DNA from: JADFUS01 sp036653215
Lineage (GTDB): Bacteria > Bacteroidota > Bacteroidia > Bacteroidales > Rikenellaceae
Length of the DNA: 7,177 bases
Direction: 5' to 3'
Assembly: GCA_036653215.1 (NCBI GenBank)
Contig: JAVVUK010000082.1
Coordinates: 1-7,177, forward strand
Both the position numbers and the translations under genes were made by a program. Shown here in pieces: positions 1-5,324 of the stretch; within the stretch, counting starts at the first letter, position 1, and each line of letters opens with the position of its first letter. Below the pieces are notes generated by a model. It did not search any database. It was given only the letters and a program-made list of their open reading frames with translations, and was not told the DNA's origin.

Positions 1-60
1 AGTTGGTAGAGCATCAGCTTCCCAAGCTGAGGGTCGCGAGTTCGAGTCTCGTTTTTCGCT
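1..60 (+). tRNA. tRNA-Gly (anticodon CCC), 5' end cut by window edge
   Basis: The window begins inside the D-arm (AGTTGGTAGAGC). The anticodon stem TCAGC/GCTGA (14-18 and 26-30) encloses the loop TTCCCAA, giving anticodon CCC, which reads the glycine codon GGG. The T-arm GCGAG-TTCGAGT-CTCGT is at 36-52, the 3' acceptor strand TTTTCGC at 53-59, and the discriminator base is T60, as is usual for bacterial tRNA-Gly. No CCA is encoded, so it would be added after transcription, as is common in Bacteroidales. The first bases, expected to pair with TTTTCGC, lie outside the window. Confidence 0.95.
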
Positions 61-77
61 CATTCAGAAACAACATC

Positions 78-117
78 AAAGAGAGAGATTAAAGTAAATA
101 CTTTAATCTCTCTCTTT
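78..117 (+). terminator. Intrinsic terminator hairpin after tRNA-Gly
   Basis: A perfect 18-bp stem (78-95 pairs with 100-117) with a 4-nt AAAT loop starts 17 bp after the tRNA end. The stem is AG/CT-rich (AAAGAGAGAG / CTCTCTCTTT), and the T-rich end of the 3' arm serves as the U tract. The A-rich 5' arm would also work from the other direction. It separates the tRNA transcript from gadB. Confidence 0.85.
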
Positions 118-165
118 CTAATTCGGTAAGCATCTATCACAATATAAATAAAATGGTGATGAGTA

Positions 166-185
166 CTGTTCTTGCACAGTTCTTG
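166..185. promoter_or_regulatory. Tandem 9-bp direct repeat upstream of gadB, possible operator
   Basis: CTGTTCTTG (166-174) and CAGTTCTTG (177-185) differ at one base and are spaced 11 bp start to start, about one helical turn. They lie 38-57 bp before the chosen gadB start codon and overlap the zone where the promoter should sit. Weak -7-like matches to TAnnTTTG follow (TAGATATG at 188-195 or TGTTTTTA at 194-201). Tandem same-face half-sites fit binding by a dimeric regulator, but this is inference from one pair of repeats. Confidence 0.3.
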
Positions 186-222
186 ATTAGATATGTTTTT
201 ATTTACTTCTAATCTTACAACT

Positions 223-1656
223 ATGGACACTAAAAAAAGAAAAGACAACGTAACGACATCGGTCTTCGGATCGGATGAGATGCTCAATCCTGCAGCTTGG
301 GAGACCATACCCCAAGAACCCACAACACCAGAAATAGCCTATCAGATGGTTAAAGACGAGACTTTTCCACAAACGCAGCCACGCCTCAATTTCGCCACCT
401 TTGTAACCACCTATATGGACAAGTATGCCACTAAGTTGATGAATGAGGCTATAAACGTGAATTACATCGACGAGACCGAATACCCACGTGTGGCTAAGAT
501 GAGTGCTAAATGTATAAACATGATCGCCAACCTATGGCACACTCCAGAGAAGAACCAATGGAAGACCGGAGCTCTTGCCATAGGATCATCAGAGGCTTGT
601 ATGCTTGGCGGTGTTGCGGCATGGTTGCGTTGGCGAGACAGACGTAAAGCAGCCGGTAAACCTTTCGATAAGCCCAATTTCGTTATTTCTTCAGGCTTTC
701 AAGTGGTGTGGGAGAAGTTTGGTCAGCTATGGCAAATAGAGATGCGTACGGTGCCTCTAACGTTGAAGCACAACACCCTTGATGCCGAAGAGGCTCTTGC
801 ACTATGCGATGAGAATACGATATGTATAGTTCCAATAGAGGGAGTGACATGGACAGGGCTTAACGATGACGTGGAAGCTCTTGATAAGGCATTAGACGCA
901 TATAACGCAAAAACAGGGTTTGACATACCTATTCATATTGACGCTGCCACAGGAGGTTATATCCTACCATTCCTAAATCCGGATGTGAAATGGGACTTCC
1001 GACTTAAATGGGTGCTTTCAATAAGTACTTCGGGGCATAAATTTGGACTTGTATATCCAGGTTTAGGATGGGTCGTATGGAAAGATAAGAAGTATCTACC
1101 AAGCACTATGTCTTTTAGTGTTAATTATTTAGGTGCCGAGATAGCGCAAGTAGGGCTCAACTTCTCACGTCCTGCAGCCCAGGTGATAGGACAATATTAC
1201 CAATTTATACGTTTAGGATTTAACGGATATAAGGACATCCAATATAACAGTATGACGATAGCAAAATATGCACACGACGAGATCGGCAAGATGCCTCAAT
1301 TTACAAATTACTCGTCCGAAGTTGTCAACCCACTGTTTATATGGTATATGAACCCCGAACACGCCAAGAAAGCAAAATGGACGCTCTTCGACCTGCAAGC
1401 GAAATTGCAAGAAAGCGGCTGGATGGTTCCTGCATATACGTTACCTGAGAATATACAAGACTTCATCGTCATGCGCATCGTGGTACGTCAAGGCACCAGC
1501 CGTGATGTCATCGATATGCTACTTTCCGACATGAAAGCCGCCATTGTAGAACTCGACAAATTAGAATATCCTACCGAGACATGGGTAGCTCAGCAAAAGG
1601 GTGAAAAGATAAAACAAAAGGCCTTCACCCACACTGGGAAGAAAACCTCTAAATAA
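223..1656 (+). CDS. gadB: Glutamate decarboxylase (PLP-dependent)
   Basis: Converts L-glutamate to GABA and CO2, using one cytoplasmic proton; in gut bacteria this supports acid resistance and GABA production. The protein is 477 aa, compared with about 466 for E. coli GadB. Visible group II PLP decarboxylase landmarks: TGALAIGSSEA with phosphate-binding Ser122-Ser123, IHIDAATGG with Asp240 facing the pyridine nitrogen, and SGHKFG with the Schiff-base Lys273. The C-terminal FTHT resembles the FKHT end of E. coli GadB, whose histidine (here His470) closes the active site at neutral pH. An in-frame ATG at 193 would add MFLFTSNLTT; 223 was preferred because VFGSD then sits 13 residues in, as in homologues, and because possible -7 sequences lie at 188-201. 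No ribosome binding site is evident. The gene appears monocistronic, between two hairpins, and no antiporter gene is in view. Confidence 0.96.
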   Translation: MDTKKRKDNVTTSVFGSDEMLNPAAWETIPQEPTTPEIAYQMVKDETFPQTQPRLNFATFVTTYMDKYATKLMNEAINVNYIDETEYPRVAKMSAKCINMIANLWHTPEKNQWKTGALAIGSSEACMLGGVAAWLRWRDRRKAAGKPFDKPNFVISSGFQVVWEKFGQLWQIEMRTVPLTLKHNTLDAEEALALCDENTICIVPIEGVTWTGLNDDVEALDKALDAYNAKTGFDIPIHIDAATGGYILPFLNPDVKWDFRLKWVLSISTSGHKFGLVYPGLGWVVWKDKKYLPSTMSFSVNYLGAEIAQVGLNFSRPAAQVIGQYYQFIRLGFNGYKDIQYNSMTIAKYAHDEIGKMPQFTNYSSEVVNPLFIWYMNPEHAKKAKWTLFDLQAKLQESGWMVPAYTLPENIQDFIVMRIVVRQGTSRDVIDMLLSDMKAAIVELDKLEYPTETWVAQQKGEKIKQKAFTHTGKKTSK

Positions 1657-1697
1657 AAAGAAACAGAGTGTCCTATAAAAGGACACTCTGTTTCTTT
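1657..1697. terminator. Bidirectional intrinsic terminator after gadB
   Basis: It starts directly after the gadB TAA stop. A perfect 18-bp stem (1657-1674 with 1680-1697) has a 5-nt ATAAA loop. On the minus strand the stem is followed by TTATTT, making a good U tract; on the plus strand the U tract is the TTTCTTT end of the 3' arm. It can therefore end gadB transcription and also stop readthrough from the convergent minus-strand unit ending at 1862. Confidence 0.88.
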
Positions 1698-1861
1698 AAC
1701 GACACGCATCTCGCATCTATACACGTTAAAACACAAGTATAGGACGGACAACAAATTTGAAACTCTTATTGCTTCCTGCAAAAGATAAAGTTTGCAAACA
1801 GAGTCGTTGTTAACCATGCCATAGCTGCATTTAACTTGTCAATAAAATTAAAGGCTATTGA
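1698..1861. other. Gene-free spacer between convergent genes
   Basis: No coding region or RNA gene is supportable here. The only structure seen is a 6-bp inverted repeat TGCAAA/TTTGCA (1777-1782 and 1791-1796) with an 8-nt loop. On the minus strand it contains TATCTTTTGCA, which resembles a Bacteroidetes -7 box, but no -33 partner lies at the right distance. It may be the remains of a lost gene's promoter. Confidence 0.5.
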
Positions 1862-2470
1862 TTATAATATCTGGAACTTAACACCAAAACCTAAGCTGAG
1901 GTAGTCTTTAGGCTTCAAGTATTTATTTGTTACAGCACTAATTAGATATAGGTCACAAGTACTAACCTCATAATAAACGGCAACGGATTTGAAAATTTTA
2001 TTGACTGGTAATTTTACAGTAAACTGCTGTCCCATAAAGATATGCGTTCGCAGACGTGTGGAAAATCCATAATACCCTTTTGGGTATTTATCGGGCTCGG
2101 AAACCCAAAAATCCCTATCTAATAACGTATTCATAAATATGCCACACGTAAGAGGCGAAAGAATATATTTACTACCTAAAGGGATGTTCCATGGGATGTA
2201 GAGCTGTTTCAAAGTACAAGTAATCATGGCATGAGTGTCCGAATATCGAGGCACGAAACCCAACAATACATCGGTCGCCCAATGCTCATGCCCATAGTTC
2301 CACCCCGTGCCCACAGAGACAATACCTATCGAACCAGCATACTGCACCTTTACATAACGAGGCACCATACGTTGCCATCTATTATATCTATGTGCAGTAA
2401 TGGTGTCCTGACCATATGTGGGCAGAGCAAATAAAATTATCAACAAACAACTAAAAAAAAGTCTCTTCAT
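1862..2470 (-). CDS. Small exported protein, probable outer-membrane beta-strand protein, function unknown
   Basis: I do not recognise a specific family. The 202-aa protein starts with a clear Sec signal peptide: positive MKR, a hydrophobic core FFSCLLIILFALP, and a likely cleavage after TYG (about residue 20). The mature part has alternating polar/hydrophobic stretches and ends YLSLGFGVKFQIL, which looks like a closing beta strand of a small outer-membrane barrel, although the last residue is Leu rather than the usual Phe. There is no lipobox and no inner transmembrane helix. An in-frame ATG at 2482 would add MVIN; 2470 gives the textbook signal peptide. It overlaps the end of the upstream phosphoesterase gene by 20 bp (32 bp with the longer start), so the two are probably translated from one mRNA. 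Joint action in the envelope is inferred from this linkage only. Confidence 0.85.
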   Translation of the reverse strand: MKRLFFSCLLIILFALPTYGQDTITAHRYNRWQRMVPRYVKVQYAGSIGIVSVGTGWNYGHEHWATDVLLGFVPRYSDTHAMITCTLKQLYIPWNIPLGSKYILSPLTCGIFMNTLLDRDFWVSEPDKYPKGYYGFSTRLRTHIFMGQQFTVKLPVNKIFKSVAVYYEVSTCDLYLISAVTNKYLKPKDYLSLGFGVKFQIL

Positions 2471-3242
2471 ATTTATAACCATCTGAATATATCTTAAATT
2501 TTAGGTAGCTTCTTTTATTGATACAAGCGCATTGATAATAGATTACTCCATCATCGAAAAGATCATTAACGGAAGTAGAGTGTCCATGAGCGTTAGTGCA
2601 AAATAGCAGATTGGGATAGTTTGTAAGATAACGTTGAAAGATCGTTTTCACATTATTGTTAAATTGCTCACAGCCTGGAGGAGCGTGCATGACAACAACG
2701 GTCTTCTCAAAATCACCATTATGTAACTCAGTATCAATAAAATTAAAATCTGGGATCGGGTGAGAGTAGTCGTATTCTATGGCATTCGTGTTAAGACAAA
2801 GGAACTTCACCCCAGAGACTATAAAAGAGAAATTGTCAGCTCCATACATTTTGTCGTATACGTGATAACCGTTACCTATAACATCGTGATTACCAATGAG
2901 GGCAACATATGGAACAGACATTTTTTTCATAATACGGTGTACCCACTCGAACTCCTTTTTCGTTCCAAAATCTGAGATGTCACCTCCATGTATCACAAAA
3001 TCAATGTCCGATCGGCTATTGATATGTTTTACAAATAGCTCTGTTTCATCATATGAACGCTGCGTGTCGCCCATCATAACAAAACAGATGGTGTCTTTAT
3101 TCTGGCATCGCTCGGAAATGAGCTTCATATTATTCTTATTTATGTCTACATCACAGTCTATTCGCCCATCATATGGATGATAATCAATCAATTCACAAGA
3201 TGTGAAACACAAGAAAAAGAAAAATTGAAATATGTATTTCAT
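2451..3242 (-). CDS. Lipoprotein metallophosphoesterase (calcineurin-like)
   Basis: A 263-aa enzyme with the ordered metal-binding blocks of the calcineurin-like phosphoesterase superfamily: GDTQ (Asp59, Gln61), GGDISD (Asp88), GNHD (Asn118, His119), MHAPP (His186) and AHGH (His219, His221). Gln61 replaces the more usual His of the D-x-H block, and Ala218 replaces Gly of GHxH. The first 16 residues are a hydrophobic segment ending FTSC, a plausible lipobox with Cys16 as the acylated residue, so the enzyme is probably a lipoprotein anchored in the envelope. Its substrate cannot be told from sequence; phosphomonoesters, phosphodiesters and nucleotides are all used within this superfamily. It is the first gene of a two-gene unit with the small exported protein and has its own promoter at 3265-3295. 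Confidence 0.9.
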   Translation of the reverse strand: MKYIFQFFFFLCFTSCELIDYHPYDGRIDCDVDINKNNMKLISERCQNKDTICFVMMGDTQRSYDETELFVKHINSRSDIDFVIHGGDISDFGTKKEFEWVHRIMKKMSVPYVALIGNHDVIGNGYHVYDKMYGADNFSFIVSGVKFLCLNTNAIEYDYSHPIPDFNFIDTELHNGDFEKTVVVMHAPPGCEQFNNNVKTIFQRYLTNYPNLLFCTNAHGHSTSVNDLFDDGVIYYQCACINKRSYLKFKIYSDGYKYEETFF

Positions 3243-3264
3243 GACAACAACATTTAATTATTTA

Positions 3265-3295
3265 CAAAAGTAGGATATATATACAAATAAGAAAA
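3265..3295 (-). promoter_or_regulatory. Bacteroidetes-type promoter for the phosphoesterase gene
   Basis: On the minus strand, TACTTTTG (3272-3265) is a full match to the -7 consensus TAnnTTTG. Exactly 19 bp upstream is TTTT (3295-3292), three of four bases of the -33 TTTG. Transcription would begin near 3258, leaving a short AT-rich leader of about 15 nt before the ATG at 3242. The site shares a 149-bp intergenic region with the divergent AraC-type gene. Confidence 0.6.
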
Positions 3296-3391
3296 GGTCT
3301 TTTTAATGGTATAAATGTTCCAAATGACGGATAAAGCAATATATTAATCAAGCTATTTGTTATATCTTTACACTATAATAAATATAGAAGA

Positions 3392-4315
3392 ATGAATTTA
3401 AATGCCATTTCAATAGCTCAGCTTAACCAATATATAGCACAAAAGCTCAAGGATATACAAGCTGAAATTATGTATGACGATATCATAATCACCAACAATA
3501 TAGGGTATAACGAATTGTTCCGCTATCCTTGTCGGTTAGATGCAGTTACCATACTCGTATGTACAAGTGGAGAATTATGTGGGATGATAAACCTAAACAA
3601 ATATACCACTAACAAAAATGGCATTGTGGTCTCTCTACCGGAAGATATTATCCAAATTGTATCTATGAAAGATTTTGAGGCTTATGCTGTGGTCATCTCG
3701 GCTACTCTCTTGCGTGAAGCACACATAGACATACAAAAACTATTGTCTTTACATCTTGGCATTAATCACTATAATCAGATATATCTATCTGACGATGAGC
3801 TATATACACTTAAACATTATCATACATTAGCCGTCAACGCCATAAACTCGACAGATAATGGTCATAAATACGATATTATACAAGGGATTATCTATTCTCT
3901 TATACATCAAGTAATTGCTTTTATAAAAGAGAAGGAGGCCACAAATTCTCCTGTCTATACAAAGGCAATTCAACATAATGAGACTTTATTCAACAAGTTT
4001 ATGACTCTGCTGAACACCAATCACACAAAAGAACATAGCGTAAAATTCTATGCTTCAAGCATGAACATAACAGCCAATCACCTTTCGTATGTAATCAAAG
4101 AATTTAGCGGAAAGACTGCCTCCGAATGGATTAATGAATATGTAGTCTTGGAAGCCAAGACCCTACTGAAATTTTCAGATATGACGATCCAGCAGATTGC
4201 ATACCACCTCAACTTTTCAACCCAATCATCCTTTGGGAAATATTTCAAACAGCAAATTGGGATGTCTCCCAAGAAGTTCAAGACCATTGGCACGACACCT
4301 ACTGCGCTTCTATGA
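3392..4315 (+). CDS. AraC-family transcriptional regulator
   Basis: A 307-aa regulator with the usual two-part design. The N-terminal half (about residues 25-115, including ILVCTSGELCGMINLNKY) resembles the cupin-like effector-sensing domain of AraC proteins. The C-terminal ~100 residues hold the two helix-turn-helix units: the first around SMNITANHLSYVIKEFSG (224-241), the second around MTIQQIAYHLNFSTQSSF (264-281), ending with the family signature FKQQIGMSPKKFK. The ligand is unknown. It is transcribed away from the phosphoesterase gene, which it might control, as divergent AraC genes often do; this is inference. A possible -7 box TATCTTTA lies at 3363-3370 but lacks a good -33. The last 17 bp overlap the convergent TOPRIM gene, with no terminator between them. 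Confidence 0.92.
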   Translation: MNLNAISIAQLNQYIAQKLKDIQAEIMYDDIIITNNIGYNELFRYPCRLDAVTILVCTSGELCGMINLNKYTTNKNGIVVSLPEDIIQIVSMKDFEAYAVVISATLLREAHIDIQKLLSLHLGINHYNQIYLSDDELYTLKHYHTLAVNAINSTDNGHKYDIIQGIIYSLIHQVIAFIKEKEATNSPVYTKAIQHNETLFNKFMTLLNTNHTKEHSVKFYASSMNITANHLSYVIKEFSGKTASEWINEYVVLEAKTLLKFSDMTIQQIAYHLNFSTQSSFGKYFKQQIGMSPKKFKTIGTTPTALL

Positions 4316-5000
4316 TCTCTCCTTTTATCTTATTGCAAAAACGAACAAAATGGGCAAATGAAGGCAAATGCCCTGTCTCTTGATTACGTCGTATTAGCTG
4401 TTTCAGATAGGCTCTGGAAATGGTACGTCCAGGATTTTTCTTGGTGTAGGATATATGATTTTCGTTAAACAGATGTTTGAGGTAACTATAATGATATTGT
4501 GCCGAAGTAGTGCATTCTAAGATACGCCTATTTGCCAATAGCTTCTCTGGATCTCGGTCAAATATGTTATAGTCGTCTATCATCTGACGTAACTTGTTAC
4601 TGCTCACATTAGATTTATCAAGGTCTCTGTTACCCAAAAACCACGTCTCAATACAACGATGATGCACTATTATTTTTATCTTCGTGCGACTTGTCAGTTT
4701 CTCATGCAAGATAGACATCCGTCTCATTATAACTTTATATCGCTGTTCTATGCTCTCCTCCTCCGAATCGAGACATATAACAAGGTAATCGATATTGCCA
4801 TGATGGTTAATATCACATATCGTACCTGCCAAACGACGTAATATGCTCGGATATCCATATCCACTAAACATATAGAAGTTATCATCCCTCACCTCCGAGA
4901 GATGATCAACCTGGGTAAGTTGCGGTATGAGATAAGGTATCCACTTTGCATATACCTGCATCTCCGTCACCCGTCCCTCCACTAAAACATATATATTCAT
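4299..5000 (-). CDS. TOPRIM-like protein (DUF4276-like), probable nuclease partner of the neighbouring ATPase
   Basis: A 233-aa protein starting MNIYVLVEGRVTE, the typical opening of DUF4276/TOPRIM-like proteins, where the conserved Glu (Glu8) follows a first beta strand. A second strand ends YLVICLDSEEE, giving the acidic D-x-E pair (Asp78, Glu80) expected to bind magnesium. A third conserved-looking block, IVHHRCIETWFLGN, carries Glu118 and Trp120, also seen in that family. TOPRIM domains of OLD nucleases and of AriB in PARIS cleave nucleic acid together with an ABC-type ATPase, and the gene just upstream on this strand is such an ATPase. Nuclease activity and the defence role are inferred. 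The 3' end overlaps the AraC-type gene by 17 bp. The start is preceded by a 33-nt leader, then the repeat array; no promoter is clear there. Confidence 0.8.
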   Translation of the reverse strand: MNIYVLVEGRVTEMQVYAKWIPYLIPQLTQVDHLSEVRDDNFYMFSGYGYPSILRRLAGTICDINHHGNIDYLVICLDSEEESIEQRYKVIMRRMSILHEKLTSRTKIKIIVHHRCIETWFLGNRDLDKSNVSSNKLRQMIDDYNIFDRDPEKLLANRRILECTTSAQYHYSYLKHLFNENHISYTKKNPGRTISRAYLKQLIRRNQETGHLPSFAHFVRFCNKIKGEIIEAQ

Positions 5001-5066
5001 ATCTTCACTTATCTAAGTCTAAAGCAAAAAGCAACGTGAGCATTTTATTTGGAAAGCGTAACGCCG

Positions 5067-5107
5067 AAAAAGCAACTTCTGTAATCTCGGTAAGTCTTAT
5101 AAGTTGC
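5067..5107 (-). terminator. Terminator-like hairpin inside repeat copy 1, facing the TOPRIM gene
   Basis: On the minus strand GCAACTT (5107-5101) can pair with AAGTTGC (5078-5072), with a 22-nt loop, followed at once by TTTTT (5071-5067). The stem is only 7 bp and the loop long, so it is weak. In copy 2 the first arm reads TAACTT, leaving 5 bp plus a wobble. It could lower transcription into the TOPRIM gene relative to the ATPase gene, or be incidental. Confidence 0.3.
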
Positions 5108-5135
5108 TTCTTAGGCTTGGTTTCAGAATAAAAGC

Positions 5136-5155
5136 GGAGCGTACATACGGTACGT
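5136..5155. repeat. REP-like hairpin with GGAG, copy 1/2 junction
   Basis: GGAG (5136-5139) lies directly before a 5-bp stem CGTAC (5140-5144) / GTACG (5150-5154) with loop ATACG; G5139-T5155 could add a wobble pair. The matching hairpin at 5257-5276 differs by a compensatory C-G to T-A change. A GTAG/GGAG tetranucleotide beside a small hairpin is the layout of REP elements mobilised by RAYT (TnpA-REP) transposases; no such transposase gene is in the window. Confidence 0.5.
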
Positions 5156-5256
5156 GAGCATTTTATTTGGAAAGCGTAACGCCGAAAAAGCAACTTCTGT
5201 AATCTCGGTAAGTCTTATAAGTTAGATTTTTCAAGGCTTGGTTTAATTATAAAAGC

Positions 5257-5276
5257 GGAGTGTACATCAAGTACAT
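5257..5276. repeat. REP-like hairpin with GGAG, copy 2/3 junction
   Basis: GGAG (5257-5260) precedes the stem TGTAC (5261-5265) / GTACA (5271-5275) with loop ATCAA. Compared with the 5136-5155 hairpin, the closing pair changes from C-G to T-A on both sides, so pairing is kept while loop bases drift. This suggests the structure, not only the sequence, is maintained. Confidence 0.5.
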
Positions 5277-5324
5277 GAGCATTTTAGAATTAAAGCGTAA
5301 CGCCGAAAAAGCAACTTATAAGGC

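Larger units (their letters stand above)
5034..5322. repeat. Tandem array, about 2.4 copies of a 118-121 bp repeat
   Basis: Copy 1 (5034-5151) and copy 2 (5152-5272) are identical over their first 72 bp (5034-5105 and 5152-5223), then diverge, with a 3-bp length difference. Copy 3 (5273-5322) matches the start, including AAAGCGTAACGCCGAAAAAGC, but appears to have lost about 20 bp inside, and it ends just before the ATPase stop codon at 5325-5327. A further fragment AAAAAGCAAC lies before copy 1 (5026-5035). The array fills nearly all of the 324 bp between ATPase and TOPRIM genes. Both strands give short open frames through it, but these only translate the repeat. It is most likely an interspersed non-coding repeat family; I recall similar repeats in Bacteroidales but cannot verify this here. 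Confidence 0.9.

Noticed and set aside
1..60. tRNA 3' end as an integration site for a mobile island
   Set aside because: I found no second copy of the tRNA 3' sequence in the window and no integrase gene; the neighbouring gadB looks like ordinary chromosome.
193..222. Longer gadB start at 193
   Set aside because: The ten extra residues MFLFTSNLTT do not match the N-terminus of known GadB proteins, and the stretch overlaps candidate -7 sequences.
1777..1796. Minus-strand promoter with TATCTTTTGCA in the spacer after gadB
   Set aside because: No -33 element at 19-21 bp, and transcription would run into the 3' end of gadB with no gene to serve.
5005..5193. Open frames of about 60 codons on both strands (minus 5005-5193; plus 4946-5131)
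   Set aside because: They run through the tandem repeat, so the protein sequence only mirrors the repeated DNA. No domain, signal peptide or start signal supports a gene.
5034..5322. CRISPR array
   Set aside because: The unit is 118-121 bp with no short constant repeats alternating with unique spacers, and there are no cas genes.
5034..5322. Retron-type non-coding RNA (msr-msd) between effector genes
   Set aside because: No reverse transcriptase gene is in the window, and the repeat lacks the long msd stem and flanking a1/a2 inverted repeats.
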